DNA of 64,000 nucleotides, taken from the NCBI RefSeq assembly GCF_027595985.1, contig NC_073307.1:120879678-120943677 (forward strand). The letters run 5' to 3'. The position numbers and the translations under genes are program-made. The notes below the pieces were generated by a model. It was given only the letters and a program-made list of their open reading frames with translations, made no database searches and had not been told where the DNA came from. Position 1 is the stretch's first letter, and each line of letters begins with the position of its first letter. This document shows positions 10,329 through 21,645 of the stretch, one piece after another. This DNA is from Sorex araneus. Lineage: Eukaryota; Chordata; Mammalia; Eulipotyphla; Soricidae.

Positions 10329-10667
10329 CTGGGAACATAAAACATACAGAAAAAATTATGGCTCGCAATAAAATAAAATAAAGAAAAATAAAAACCAAAC
10401 AAAACAAACATACAGAAGAAGAGTTTTTGTTATCATCACTTATTCTCATGGACATATTTCTGCCCTTGTTTAATTCATGAAGTGACATCCCCTATCATAG
10501 AAGAGAGAAACAGAAGCTGGAAGAGATTGAAATAGTTTAAGGAGGCCACACAACTTTGGAGTCTTCTACTTTGATTCAATCTGATCTGATTAAATCCTGG
10601 ATTTTATTTCTGAATTACAACTCTTCACAAACAGGAAATATTCCAAGTTCCTGATTTCCCCACTTCC

Positions 10668-11075
10668 TAGGCCAGATTAGTCTTTTCTATCCCTAGCAGG
10701 GTCCTAGTCTTGTCGTTGCTTTTGGATCATGACATGATATGTCCATGACCAAGCTCTTAACATATAGTTAAGCATTAGGCACTTTGGCCAGGCCCATCTC
10801 GATGCCAGGGTAGCACACAACTCACTGCTTGCCCTGGGTACGTCCCATCCCTCATTGGGACCCTGCTTTTGGGTATGCTAGGAAGTAAGGGCAGCTGAGG
10901 CTTAAGTCAGGAAAGCAGATGTCTGGGAGTAAATAATATTTGAAGCCAATTAAATCCCATGTTACCAAAGCATATTAACAAATGTCTTTCTTTGTCCATA
11001 CAAAAAGGATATTGTTTTAAAGTAAACTATTCAAAAGACATAAGAGAGGACAAAGACAATATTAACCTACAATAC
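10668..11075. repeat. Unclassified interspersed repeat, uninterrupted copy
   Basis: Homologous by eye to 1218-1480 plus 7321-7463. It interrupts the MRGPR intron just after 'ttcctaggcc', a point at which genes 4, 5 and 6 continue with 'tgtcccattgcac'. It is therefore an insertion specific to the gene 1 unit. Confidence 0.55.
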
Positions 11076-11689
11076 AAGTTCACTGTCCTAGCAAGTTCTG
11101 ACCTTACAGATTAACAGAGTTTGATTAGGGGAAGGACTGAATAACTAGTTTGGGAAGGGAGCATAGAAGTGATTAAGAATAAACAAAGGAATGGGAGTGA
11201 CTCGGGAGAACCTTGATGGGCGTGACTGATATACCTAAGCTCCTAGTGGCAAGAGGAGCAGAACATACCAATGTAGTCTAGAATTATTTCGAGATTATTA
11301 CCAGAGAAACCCAGACTCTGTGGCAAGGGAGAAAGGACAAACCAAAGTCAGGCCTAAAATATTTAGAGCTATATTCCAACATTAGGTAAAACAATTGCAG
11401 AAAGTAAAGAGAATAAACAAAAGTATGAAGGAGAATAAGAGATAATCTTCTCATCGGCCACCCTCCAGAACTTATGGCTGCTTCTCCCCGGAAGGGAGCA
11501 TAAAATGAGGCTCCCATAACCATGCCACCGGACTCTGCCTCAGAGGCGCCACAGAGGGGGGTAGGTGAGAGCCCTCCCCACCCCAAGAGACGAAGCCCTG
11601 GTAGCCGACCTCTACTACCTAATGGACACTCTTCGCTACCTACCTATGCTTCAGGACACTCTCCACACACTTGGGCTGAGCCTCATGCA
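11076..11689. other. Intronic sequence without recognised features
   Basis: This lies between the repeat at 10668 and the composite SINE at 11690, inside the presumed gene 1 intron. No splice-consistent exon or long frame was found. It may be the rest of the inserted repeat. Confidence 0.4.
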
Positions 11690-12090
11690 TGAGTGAATGT
11701 ATTCCTGGACCGAGGCCGCGACACATCATCATAGAGGGAAATTTTATATATACATATATATATGTATATATACACATATATATGTATGTATGTATGGATG
11801 GATGGATGTATGGATGTATTTATGCCTCTCAGAGAGGCTGGCAAGCTCCCAAAAGTATCCTGCCTACACCGAAGAGCTTGACAAGCTCCCTGTCGTGTAT
11901 TTGATATGCGAAATACAGTAACAATAACAGTCTCATTCCCCTGACCCAGAAAAGAGTCTCCAATCGCTGGAAAAGAGTAAGGAGAGGCTGTTAAAATCTC
12001 AAGGCTGGGATGAATGAAGACATTACTGGTGCCCGCTCAAGTAAATTGATGAACAACGGGATGACAGTGACACAGTGATACAGTGATGAA
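11690..12090 (+). mobile_element. Long composite SINE-like element with RTE-type tail
   Basis: It contains a (TA)n/(TATG)n/(GGAT)n tract (about 11745-11825), then the SINE body 'ggctggcaagctcccaaaag' and 'gtatttgatatgcgaaatac'. Next is an added block 'ctcattcccctgacccag' not present in the short SINEs, and finally the tail 'gatgaatgaagacattactg' plus 'caacgggatgacagtgac'. The added block is shared with the element at 15593-16377, so it is a subfamily and not a local change. Confidence 0.65.
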
Positions 12091-13130
12091 GGAGAAAAAT
12101 TGATGTGAGCAGAAGCAGATGATTCATGTAGTAAGCCACTGAGTAGAAATAAGTAAACTAGGAGAAAACTGCGTGTTATTAGAAAATCTCTTGAGGGAAA
12201 TAATCAATGCATGAGCCCTTTTCTGCAAAGAAAAGACAATCATTTCTCTAAAAAGAGGAAGAGTCACATAGTATGAGACCTCCTAGTTCAAAGAGTTTTC
12301 ATTCCTCCAGAACTGAGAGGATTGAATTAACCAGCAAGTGTCTCTTGGTTCTGCTATTCATGGTGGCCTGTAAAGAGACGGAGTAAAACCATAAGAATGT
12401 TGCTCTCTATCAGGCACCTATGCTTCTTATTCATGACGCTGAACAGTAGAGGGAATAATAATTAGTTGTTGTCTGTTCCAAAAGCAGTTAAAAATATATA
12501 ATCTTCTATTCTTATCATCAAACCCCATATGGTATAGGTATGTATTGTACTTATACAATGGTACATATGTTATATAGCCATATGTATATGGCTATATATG
12601 TAACATAGGTTATATAGCCATAACCTTTTCTGAATTTTGCTAACTTGCATTGCTTTTATCTTTCAAGTATAGTGACATCAAAGCTCTTTGCTATTAATTT
12701 TATTAACAAATTGTGACTACCACTCCATGCAAATTTACCTAAGCCACCCATTTCGCTAACATTTTCCTTGACTAAATTCTTCTTAAGTCTTCTAAGTCTT
12801 CTTAAGTCATCCAATTTTAGATTATGTGTGTTTTTTTTTTGTGTGTGTGTGTGTGTGTGTAAGAAAAAGAACTTTTCCAAGGTAAAATAGAGGACAGGAT
12901 TATTCACCACAATTTTGGCAAGGGATACATACACTTAGATTTCTCTGCTACTAAATCAGTAAAACAACATACTTCTTCCTATGATAGCAAATTTGAAAGA
13001 GCGGGAGGATAGAATGGGAAGAGGCAGCAGTAAAATCAAACAGTCTTGCTTTTATTCTTAGATATTCAGTTAAGTGTACCAGCCATCAAAGGACAAATGT
13101 GATTTTGGTAATAAAATTGATAAAACATAC
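12091..13130. other. Duplicated MRGPR intron segment with GT repeat
   Basis: 12280-12460 is homologous to 49440-49620 and 63810-63990 (e.g. 'tctcttgg' followed by 'ggtggcctg'), marking the shared intron of the duplication unit. It holds a (GT)n run at about 12841-12860 and an AT-rich imperfect palindrome at about 12568-12625. No gene was found. Confidence 0.5.
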
Positions 13131-13290
13131 CTTTCCTCCATCCTTCCTTAGAAGTAACAAGTTGACTTGTGTTGAAATGAATAATCTTCAGAGATTGAGG
13201 TGTTTCAGAATGCTTCTCTGCCCTGAAGCATAGCCTGTGGAGGAATGGAATCTGGTGAAGGAGGGAAGATTATCAAGTTTCCAAACAAGT
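13131..13290 (-). other. MRGPRX-like: Probable 5' exon of MRGPR gene 1, with in-frame ATG
   Basis: On the minus strand a block conserved at 36426, 50737 and 55224 ends in the donor AAG|GTATGT (GT at 13130-13129). Eleven bases before it, ATG GAG GAA AG (13141-13131) joins to G AAC ACC at 10328, reading M-E-E-R-N-T-T without a stop into the receptor. The intron would be about 2.8 kb, close to the 2.74 kb of gene 5. The 5' limit of the exon is not visible and 13290 is only where similarity fades. The splice model is inferred from consensus sites and paralogue conservation. Confidence 0.6.
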
Positions 13291-13552
13291 CTTGTGATTT
13301 CCTCCTAGTGAGATAACTGTAAATGATATATAGTCTTGACCATTCTGGATACATTACACCCCTCAACACTTGATGATTAATCCCCTATCTCTCAATCTAC
13401 ACATCCCCAACGCAACATGTGCACTTCCTTGCATGTGATTGTTGTATATTATCTCAGTGTCAGCTATATGCCTGGACACTACTATCAAGCAATGTGAGTG
13501 GGCATTTATTTATCTAAACATAAAATGCAATTTCTTTATTTAATATTAAAAA

Positions 13553-13750
13553 GGGCTGGAGCGATAACACAGTAGGTAAGGTGTTTGCCTTGCATGTAGC
13601 TGACCCGGGTTCGATTCTTTCGTCCATCTCGGAGAGCCCTAGAGTATCCCATCTGCACGGCAGAGCCTGGCAAGCTACCCGTGCTGTATTTGATATGCCC
13701 CAAATAGTAACAACTAGTCTCACAATGAGACTTTACTGGTGCCCACTCGA
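13553..13750 (+). mobile_element. Sorex-type SINE
   Basis: It starts 'gggctggagcgataacacag' with an A-box-like head and B box 'gggttcgattc'. The middle is 'cagagcctggcaagctaccc' and the truncated tail is 'ttactggtgcccactcgatg'. It is tRNA-derived and not a functional tRNA. Confidence 0.85.
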
Positions 13751-13772
13751 TGAACATTAAAAAACTCTATTG

Positions 13773-13950
13773 CGGTGCCGGAGTGATAGTACATCAGGTA
13801 GGGCATTTACCTTGCAAGTGGCCTACCAAGGTTGATCCCTCGCATCCCACATGGTTCCCCAAGGATTACCAGGACTAATTCGTGGGAGCAGATCCAGGAA
13901 TAACCGCTGAGCATTGTCGGGTGTGGCCCACATACAAAACCAAAAATATC
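13773..13950 (+). mobile_element. SINE, second Sorex subfamily
   Basis: A degraded head 'gccggagtgatagtacatca' is followed by the alternative body ('catggttccccaaggattac', 'ggaataaccgctgagcattg', 'ggtgtggccca') and an A-rich end. This body type lacks the RTE-like tail and matches the element at 34263. Confidence 0.75.
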
Positions 13951-13954
13951 TCTT

Positions 13955-14130
13955 GCATCAAGCGATAGTACAGTGCATGTGGAAATGCTCTGCAAGCAGC
14001 CAACCCAGGCTCAATCTCCAGAGCCTGCCAGGAGTGAACCTAGGGTGTTGAACCAGGAGTAATCTCTGAGCACAGCTGAGCATGACCCCAAATCGAAAGC
14101 AAGCAAATGAAAAGCCCCAACCAAAAGATA
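13955..14130 (+). mobile_element. SINE fragment, second Sorex subfamily
   Basis: 'caagcgatagtacagtgcat' then 'ccaggagtaatctctgagca' and an A-rich end. With its two upstream neighbours it forms three SINEs in a row in one orientation. Confidence 0.65.
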
Positions 14131-14899
14131 AAACAAGACTCTTTGTATTCTATCTCCAACTTCTTTTGGTTTTATTGCAATGACTCAAGCAGTTTATACA
14201 TTTTTACAGTAGATGACAAAACTTTATGGTACAAAAAAAATTAGAATTAAACTAGAAAATGAATTGTAAAGAATATGCTAATACTAAAAATGGGAAAAGT
14301 GTATTATATGACAAGGATCCATTTCTTTGGATTCAAATTACAGACATCCAAAAATGGTAAAAAATTACAATTTGCAACTTAAAATTTTACAGAATTAGAT
14401 TTTTCTCATTGAAATATAAATCTACAAATTGATTTACAAATTGGGGGACAACAGAAAATCATGTTCCCCCCTACCTTGTTTAAACACCAAGATTTGCAAA
14501 GTTGTTTAATATGATTTGTTACAGGCATTAAACATTCCAACATAAGGCCCACCACCACTGTAACCTTCCTCCACCATTTGTCTCCGAGTTTCCAACCATC
14601 TCTGAAAAGCCTGCAGATTACACATTTTTATGGAAACAAAATTGAAAGTATCATTAAGATAGGAAATTTCTAAATACATACAAGCATATATGAAATATGC
14701 CTTTTCTCTTCTAGATCACTATATAGAAATTTGTCTTAAACAAATATATGGACATGTCCCAAAGATATAGGTGCAAAATTAATAATGTACAACTATTTGT
14801 ATCAAACAAATTGGTAAAAGTCAAAGTGTCCAACATACTTTATAAATCAATGTACTTTATTGTTACCTGCTCAATATTAATAAAATGAATAATTCTTAT
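14131..14899. other. AT-rich intergenic stretch, nothing recognised
   Basis: No long frame, repeat signature or RNA gene is seen. The A/T-rich composition suggests old decayed transposon or neutral sequence. Confidence 0.4.
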
Positions 14900-15180
14900 T
14901 TTCAGTGTGATAGATACAGAATAACTTCACTCATATGTGGCTCTTAAAGACACACAACAAAAGACCAAAGGCAGCACAATTGGAGAATTGATCTACACAA
15001 TTGAGTTGATGGTGGGAGGGGTGGTGAAAGGAGGATTGAGGACAAACTTGGGGTAGGGAGGTGGATACACTGGTGATGGGTGTGGTGTTGGAGTTTTGTG
15101 AACAGGAAGCCATCATCAGTAGTATTCTAAATCACAGAACCCCAATGAATAATAAAATGTTTAAATTTTTTAAAAATTCC
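14900..15180 (+). repeat. Old L1-like 3' end fragment
   Basis: 'agaataacttcactcatatg' followed by 'ggaggattgaggac', 'actggtgatgggtgtgg' and a terminal 'aataaaatg' before A-rich sequence. This is the pattern of an old L1 3' terminus in plus orientation. Confidence 0.45.
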
Positions 15181-15185
15181 ATTTA

Positions 15186-15262
15186 AGGGGCTGGAGCAAT
15201 AATATAGCGGGTAGGGCATTTGCCTTGCACGTGGCTGACCTGGGCTCAATTCCCAGCATCCC
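15186..15262 (+). mobile_element. SINE head, truncated
   Basis: The first 77 bp of a Sorex SINE ('ggggctggagcaataatata' to 'caattcccagcatccc'). It breaks off exactly where the 330-bp direct repeat begins. Confidence 0.7.
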
Positions 15263-15592
15263 ATTTAGCTAATTCAAAGAAGGTATAAATAATAATGTAC
15301 AGCATGATCACTAATACAAAGAAGCCAAAGGTCAAGCCAAAATAGACATTGGTGATTAAGAGAGAACAATAATAATTCTGGGGCATTATGACTAGAAGAT
15401 ACACAAGGGACCTTGCAAAGGTGATGATAATGTTTTCTATATCTTGATTAAAGTTTGAGTCATTTGAGTATAGTTATTTTCAAAACATATCCAATTGTGC
15501 ATTTTATCTGCACTTAACACGTTTTTATAACTTTACTTCCAAAGAATATGAAATAATCATAAAATGTATTATTTACATTTACTATTTAGTCT
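15263..15592 (+). repeat. 330-bp direct repeat, copy 1
   Basis: Starts 'atttagctaattcaaagaag' and is nearly identical to 16378-16706, with scattered substitutions. The two copies flank a 785-bp composite element. Confidence 0.85.
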
Positions 15593-16377
15593 GTACCTGT
15601 GGGGCAAGTGCTTCAGCAGCCTGATGGTGCCATCAGACTTCCTGATACCTTGATATTGTCATTGTGCCTGTTGCCAGATCCCATCAACTTGGGGAAAAAA
15701 AAGTTAGGTATGTGGGAGCCACACCCACAAACCACCAGTGGCTCAGCTATACAAGCTCATTTATTGGCCTTATTTTCACTGTCCGCAGAGAGTCTCTTGC
15801 CCGCACGCCTGGCTGTCTTCCCTGGGGCCCCTCAGAGGGGATGGGATCCAGCTTCCCTCCCCATTCTGAGCAGAGCTCCTGGTGGTTGAAAACCACCGGA
15901 ACCTAGCCACAGCCATGCTGAAGGCCCCTCTCCACACATTTGGACAAGCCTCTTGCATGAAGGTAGTGGCAGAAGAACCCAGGTGTGTGTAATCCCATCA
16001 ATGGCCAACATCCAGAGACTTAAAAGCAAGCTCCCAGGAGTTATTTTATGACCTACTTCTCCCGCTGGGAGAAACTAGCAAGCTACTGAGAGTTTTCTGC
16101 CCACATGGTACAGTCTTACAAGCTTCCCAATGTGTATTCATATGCTAAAGCCAGTAACAAGCTGGATCTCATTCCCCTGACCCTGAAAGAACCTCTAATG
16201 TGGCATCTTTGGGAAGGCCAGCTGAGTGGAGGAAGGCTGCTAAAATGAATAAGATGAATGGAGAGGTTACTGAGCTGGCTCGAGAAATCGACGATCAATG
16301 GGATTTCGTGATTCATGATTTGTGATTCGTGATGTATCAATATTAAATAAAATAATCTGTGGTTAACACTCTGAAGC
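15593..16377 (+). mobile_element. Composite SINE-like element between direct repeats
   Basis: The upper part (15593-15960) is GC-richer with no known match. The lower part carries the extended SINE body: 'ctccacacatttggacaagc' (compare 11650), 'ctcattcccctgaccctgaa' (compare 11930), then the tail-like 'gatgaatggagaggttactg' and degraded 'gatcaatggga'. The short ORFs here are not convincing genes. Confidence 0.5.
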
Positions 16378-16706
16378 ATTTAGCTAATTCAAAGAAGGTA
16401 TAAATAATAATGTATAGCATGATCACTAATACAAAGAAGCCAAAGGTCAAGCCAAAATAGACATTGGTGATTAAGAGAGAACAATAATAATTCTGGGGCA
16501 TTATGACTAGAAAATACATGAGGGACCTTGCAAAGGTGATGATAATGTTTTCTATATCTTGATTAAAGTTTGAGTCATTTGAGTATAGTTATTTTCAAAA
16601 CATATCAACTGTGCATTTTATCTGCACTTAACACATTTTTATAACTTTACTTCCAAAGAATATGAAATAATAATAAAATGTATTATATACACTTATTATT
16701 TAGATA
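16378..16706 (+). repeat. 330-bp direct repeat, copy 2
   Basis: The second copy of 15263-15592. Similarity ends at about 'ttatttagataacatagaat'. Confidence 0.85.
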
Positions 16707-17049
16707 ACATAGAATGAAACTTTTTATGTAATGAGACTAATGATATTAATGTTCTGAGATTCTGTTCTTCAAGAAAGTAGAGAGCAAATAGTCCTTCCAT
16801 AAGGGATCAGAGAGCCCTAGAGACAGAGAATCTGGATGAAGGAAAAGAGACAGAAGGTATCACTTGGGTTTCACTAGGAGCAAGAGCCCAGAAACCACTG
16901 GAGGAGAACTGTCTGAAATCATGAATATGCTTTAACATTATGTATTTGGTTATAAAACTCAACTTCAGGCATGAAAACCTGAAAATGGTGAAGCAATCAA
17001 TTAGGGAAATTAAAAGGTAAATCAAGTCTGGTAAATGGATTTAGCTCAT
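16707..17049. other. Intergenic, nothing recognised
   Basis: No repeat signature or credible reading frame. Confidence 0.4.
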
Positions 17050-17216
17050 TGTGTATGTTTGGGGATGGTGGGGATAGGGGGCAGTATTGAATCATACCCA
17101 GAAGTTCTCAGAAATCTCTTCTGGAGGTATAGGGGGAACCGCATGTGGTCCTGAGCACAAACCCAGATTATGTGCAAGGCATGTGCTTTATGTACTACAC
17201 TATCTCTCCAGTCCTA
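17050..17216 (-). mobile_element. Old SINE, minus orientation
   Basis: The end 'tactacactatctctccagt' (17193-17212) is the reverse complement of a SINE head. The interior carries remnants of the second-subfamily body. Confidence 0.5.
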
Positions 17217-17221
17217 GCATA

Positions 17222-17297
17222 TTCTTTTTTTTAAATTCTTTTATTGATTCACCATGTGGAAAGTTACAAAGCTTTCAGGTTAAAGTCTCAGTTATAT
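17222..17297 (-). repeat. Short L1 3'-terminal fragment
   Basis: A T-run, then 'ttattgattcaccatgtgga' and 'tacaaagctttcaggttaaa'. It shares its terminus with fragments at 28470, 49321, 53876 and 63682. Confidence 0.6.
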
Positions 17298-17313
17298 AGC
17301 CTAGCACATTCTT
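17298..17313. repeat. Target-site duplication of L1-B, 3' side
   Basis: agcctagcacattctt, followed by the poly-T (L1 poly-A) tract. It recurs exactly at 24703-24718. Confidence 0.9.
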
Positions 17314-17780
17314 TTTTTTTTTTTTTTTATTAATAGTTTATTTTTAATTAGTGAGTCAACGTGAGGGTACAGTTACAGATTTATACATTTTTGTGCTCAT
17401 GTTTCTCCCTTACAAAGTTTGATAACCCATCCCTTCACCAGTGCCCATTCTCCACCACCAGTAAACCCAACATCCCACCCCCCTTCCCAGTCCCGTCTCC
17501 CCCCACCCCACCCTGCCACTATGGCAGGGAATTCCCTTTTGTTCTCTCTCTCTGGTTAGGTGTTGTGGTTTTCAATAAAGGTGTTGAGTGGCCATTGCGT
17601 TCAGTCTCTAGTCTATATTTGGCCCGCATCATCTTTCCCCCACATGACCAACAACCACATTTTACTTGCTGTTCCCTTCTCTGAGTTGCCCAGAATGAGA
17701 GAACAGCCTCCAAGCCATGGTGACAACCTCCTGGTACTTATTTCTACTATTCTTGGGTGTTCGTCTTATAGTCTATTATT

Positions 17781-20700
17781 CTATATTCCACAGATGAGTG
17801 CAATCTTTCTATGTCTGTCTCTCTCTTTCTGACTCATTTCACTTAGCATGATACTTTCCATGTAGATCCACTTATATGCAAACGTCATGACCTCATTTTT
17901 TCTGACAGCTGCATAGTATTCCATTGTATATATGTACCAGAGTTTCTTCAACCAGTCATCTGTTCTAGGGCACTCGGGTTTTTTCCAGATTCTGCCTATT
18001 GTAAACAGTGCTGCGGTGAACATATAAGTGCATATGTCACTTCGACTATACTTTTTGGCTTTTCTGGGATATATTCCCAGCAGTGGTATTGCTGGGTCAA
18101 ATGGGAGCTCAACCTCAAGTTTTTTGAGAGTCGTCCATACTGTTTTCCAAAAGGGCTGAACTAGCCGGCATTCCCACCAGCAGTGTAGAAGGGTCCCTTT
18201 CTCCCCACATCCTCTCCAACAGCGGTTGCTTTTGTTCTTTTGGATGTGTGCTAGCCTCTGTGGTGTGAGGTGGTATCTCATGGTTGTTTTGATCTGCATC
18301 TCTCTGACGATTAGTGATGTAGAGCACTTTTTCATGTGTCTTTTGGCCATTCGTATCTCTTCCTTGGTAAAGTTTCTGTTCATTTCTTCGCCCCATTTTT
18401 TGATGGGGTTGGATGTTTTCTTCTTGTAGAGTTCAACCAGTGCTTTATATACCCTTGATATCAACCCCTTATCTGATGGGTATTGTGTAAATATCCTTTC
18501 CCATTCTGTGGATAGTCTTTGTATTCTGGTCACTGTATCTCTTGCGGTGCAGAAGCTTTTTAGTTTAATGTAGTCCCATTTGTTGATCTCTGTTTTTACT
18601 AGATTGCTTAGTTCCGTGTCATCTTTGAAGATACCTTTATCTTCAATATCCTGGAGGGTTTTGCCTACCTTGTCTTCAATGTACCTTATGGTTTGTGGTC
18701 TGATGTTGAGGTCTTTAATCCATTTTGATCTGACTTTTGTGCATGGTGACAGATCGAGTTCTAAGCCCATTTTTTTGCATGTGGTTGTCCAGTTGTGCCA
18801 GCACCATTTGTTAAAGAGACTTTCCTTGCTCCACTTCACATCTCTTGCACCTTTATCAAAGATTAGATGATCATACATTTGAGGTTGTGTGTGGGGATAT
18901 TCCACCCTGTTCCATTGGTCTGCAGTTCTGCTTTTGTTCCAGTACCATGCTGTTTTAATTGTTACCGCTTTGTAGTAGAGTTTAAGGTTGGGAAGGGTGA
19001 TGCCTCCCATCATCTTTTTCCCAAGAATTGTTTTAGCTATCCGTGGGCGTTTATTGTTCCATATAAATTTCAGGATTGCTTGCTCCGCTTCTTTGAAGAA
19101 TGCCATGGGTATCCCCATAGGGATCGCGTTAAATCTGTATAATGCTTTGGGGAGTATTGCCATTTTGACAATGTTTATTCTCCCTATCCATGAGCAGGGG
19201 ATATTTTTCCATTTCCTCATGTCCTCTTTTATTTCATGAAGTAGCGTTTTATAGTTTTCTTTGTAGAGGTCCTTTACTTCTTTAGTTAAGCTGATTCCAA
19301 GGTATTTGATTTTCTGGGGCACAATTGTGAATGGGATTGCTTTTTTCATGTCCCTTTCCTCTGTCTCATTGTTTGCATATAGGAAGGCCATGGATTTTTG
19401 GGTATTGATTTTATAGCCTGCGACTTTACTGTATAGGTCAATTGTTTCTAAGAGTTTCTTACTAGAGCTTTTAGGTTTCTCTAGGTATAGTATCATATAG
19501 TCTGCGAATAGTGAGAGCTTGATTTCTTCCTTTCCAATCTGAATCCCCTTAATATCTTTTTCTTGCCTGATGGCTATTGCTAATACTTCCAGTACTATAT
19601 TAAAGAGAAGTGGTGAGAGTGGACATCCTTGTCTTGTCCCCGATCTCAGAGGAAAAGCCCTTAGTTTTTCTCCATTGATGATAATGCTCGCCATAGGTTC
19701 ATGGTAGATGGCTTTGACTATCTTGAGAAAGGTTCCTCCAAAACCCATTTTGGTGAGAGTTTTTATCATGAATGGGTGTTGGATCTTGTCAAATGCTTTT
19801 TCTGCATCTATGGATATGATCATATGGTTTTTATCTTTACTTTTGTTGATGTGATGGATTATGTTGATTGATTTCCGAATGTTAAACCAACCTTGCATCC
19901 CTGGGATGAATCCCACTTGGTCATGGTGTATGATCTTTTTGATGAGTTGTTGGATTCTATTTGCTAGTATTTTGTTGAGAATCTTCGCATCGGTATTCAT
20001 CAAGGATATTGGTCTATAGTTTTCTTTGTTAGTGGTGTCTTTGTTTGCTTTTGGTATTAGGGAGATATGTGCCTCATAGAAACTGTTCGGCAGGGTTCCT
20101 GTCTTTTCGATTTCCTGGAAAAGCTTAAGGAGAACTGGCAACAAGTCTTCTTTGAATGTTTGGAAGAATTCGCCAGTGAATCCGTCTAGACCTGGGCTTT
20201 TGTTTTTGGGGAGACTTTTGATTACCGTTTCGATTTCCTTGATATTTATGGGCCTATTCAGGTATTTCACGTCTTCTTGGCTCAGTCTTGGGAGGTTGTA
20301 GGAGTCAAGGAATTCATCCATTTCTTTTAGGTTCTCTTGTTTTGTGGCATACAGACTTTCAAAGTAGTCTCTGATGATCCTTTGAATCTCCTTGGTTTCT
20401 GTTGTGATGTCCCCCTTTTCATTTCTGATTCGGTTTATTAGGGTTTTCTCTCTTTCTTTCTTTGTGAGTCTTGCTAGCGGTTTATCAATCTTATTTATTT
20501 TCTCGAAGAACCAGCTCTTTGTTTCATTGATCTTATGGATTGTTTTTCGGGTTTCCATATCGTTAATTTCTGCTCTAAGTTTTATTATTTCTTTCCTTCG
20601 ATCTGGTTTGGGTTCCTTTTGCTGGTCCTCTTCTAAGATCTTGAGCTGCGAAGTCAAACTATCTATATAGGCCCTTTCTTCCTTTCTGAGGAAGGCTTGC

Positions 20701-21602
20701 AGAGCTATAAATTTTCCCCTTAACACAGCTTTAGCTGCGTCCCATAGGTTCTGGTAGCTTGTGTCTTCATTCTCATTTGTTTCGAGGTATCTCTTAATTT
20801 CTTTCTTGATTTCCTCCGTGACCCACTCATTGTTCAATAGTGAGTTGTTTAATTTCCAAGTGTTTGATTTGGTTCTCCGAGTCTGTGCATGATTAACTTC
20901 CATCTTCAGTGCATCATGGTCTGAAAAGATAGTTGATACAATTTCTATCTTTCCAATTCTATTAAGGTATAACTTGTGGCCCAGAACATGGTCTATTTTG
21001 GAAAATGTTCCGTGTGCACTGGAAAAGAATGTGTATTCTTTCTTTTGGGGGTATATAGCCCTGTATAGGTCTATTAGCCCTGTCTCCTCCATTTCTTCCT
21101 TCAGGGCCTTCGTTTCCTTGCTGAGTGTTGTTCTTGTCGATCTATCCAGAGGTGATAAGGCAGTGTTGAAATCTCCAACTACTATCGTGGTGCTAGTTAT
21201 GTCCTCCTTAAATTCTGTTAGGAGTTCTTTTAAGTATTTCGCTGGTCGTTCATTAGGTGCGTATACATTTAGGAGTGTGATTTCTTCCTGTTGCACATAT
21301 CCCTTGATGAATATAAAATGACCTTTGCTGTCCCTTCTGATCTTTTTCAGCCTGAAGTCAATGCTATCGGATACTAGTATGGCCACCCCTGCTTTTTTTT
21401 TGAGGGGGCTGTTTGCTTGCAGGATTGTTTTCCATCCTTTGATTTTTAGTCTGTGTTTGTTCCGGCTATTCAGATGTGTTTCTTGTAGGCAGCAGAAGGT
21501 TGGGTTTAGTTTCCGAATCCATTTTGCCACTCTATGCCTCTTGATTGGTGCATTTAGCCCGTTAACATTAAGAGAGATTATTGTCATTGGATTTTGTGCC
21601 AT
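17781..21602 (-). CDS. ORF2: L1-B ORF2 endonuclease-reverse transcriptase, 1273 aa, with FADY in place of FADD
   Basis: Open over its full length. The endonuclease domain starts at [20 protein letters not shown], with [18 protein letters not shown] and [11 protein letters not shown]. The RT fingers/palm carry [19 protein letters not shown] and [13 protein letters not shown]. The third palm motif reads [13 protein letters not shown], against [10 protein letters not shown] in L1-A and L1-D: GAT became TAT at 19499-19497, changing residue 702 from Asp to Tyr. The C-terminal Cys-rich segment is present. Because this Asp is one of the RT metal-binding residues, the protein should lack reverse transcription even though the frame is intact. 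The endonuclease is probably unaffected. Confidence 0.95.
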   Translation of the reverse strand: MAQNPMTIISLNVNGLNAPIKRHRVAKWIRKLNPTFCCLQETHLNSRNKHRLKIKGWKTILQANSPLKKKAGVAILVSDSIDFRLKKIRRDSKGHFIFIKGYVQQEEITLLNVYAPNERPAKYLKELLTEFKEDITSTTIVVGDFNTALSPLDRSTRTTLSKETKALKEEMEETGLIDLYRAIYPQKKEYTFFSSAHGTFSKIDHVLGHKLYLNRIGKIEIVSTIFSDHDALKMEVNHAQTRRTKSNTWKLNNSLLNNEWVTEEIKKEIKRYLETNENEDTSYQNLWDAAKAVLRGKFIALQAFLRKEERAYIDSLTSQLKILEEDQQKEPKPDRRKEIIKLRAEINDMETRKTIHKINETKSWFFEKINKIDKPLARLTKKEREKTLINRIRNEKGDITTETKEIQRIIRDYFESLYATKQENLKEMDEFLDSYNLPRLSQEDVKYLNRPINIKEIETVIKSLPKNKSPGLDGFTGEFFQTFKEDLLPVLLKLFQEIEKTGTLPNSFYEAHISLIPKANKDTTNKENYRPISLMNTDAKILNKILANRIQQLIKKIIHHDQVGFIPGMQGWFNIRKSINIIHHINKSKDKNHMIISIDAEKAFDKIQHPFMIKTLTKMGFGGTFLKIVKAIYHEPMASIIINGEKLRAFPLRSGTRQGCPLSPLLFNIVLEVLAIAIRQEKDIKGIQIGKEEIKLSLFADYMILYLEKPKSSSKKLLETIDLYSKVAGYKINTQKSMAFLYANNETEERDMKKAIPFTIVPQKIKYLGISLTKEVKDLYKENYKTLLHEIKEDMRKWKNIPCSWIGRINIVKMAILPKALYRFNAIPMGIPMAFFKEAEQAILKFIWNNKRPRIAKTILGKKMMGGITLPNLKLYYKAVTIKTAWYWNKSRTADQWNRVEYPHTQPQMYDHLIFDKGARDVKWSKESLFNKWCWHNWTTTCKKMGLELDLSPCTKVRSKWIKDLNIRPQTIRYIEDKVGKTLQDIEDKGIFKDDTELSNLVKTEINKWDYIKLKSFCTARDTVTRIQRLSTEWERIFTQYPSDKGLISRVYKALVELYKKKTSNPIKKWGEEMNRNFTKEEIRMAKRHMKKCSTSLIVREMQIKTTMRYHLTPQRLAHIQKNKSNRCWRGCGEKGTLLHCWWECRLVQPFWKTVWTTLKKLEVELPFDPAIPLLGIYPRKAKKYSRSDICTYMFTAALFTIGRIWKKPECPRTDDWLKKLWYIYTMEYYAAVRKNEVMTFAYKWIYMESIMLSEMSQKERDRHRKIALICGI

Positions 21603-21645
21603 TTTTTTGTAGGGTTTGTTGTTCTTATAGGTCTTTTTCCTTGTC

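Noticed and set aside
10125..10340. Plus-strand frame opposite MRGPR gene 1
   Set aside because: An antisense shadow of helices 1-2. Equivalent frames occur opposite other copies (44822, 62284).
15263..16706. LTR retrotransposon with 330-bp LTRs
   Set aside because: The repeats lack TG...CA ends, a primer-binding site and a target-site duplication. The interior is SINE-like.
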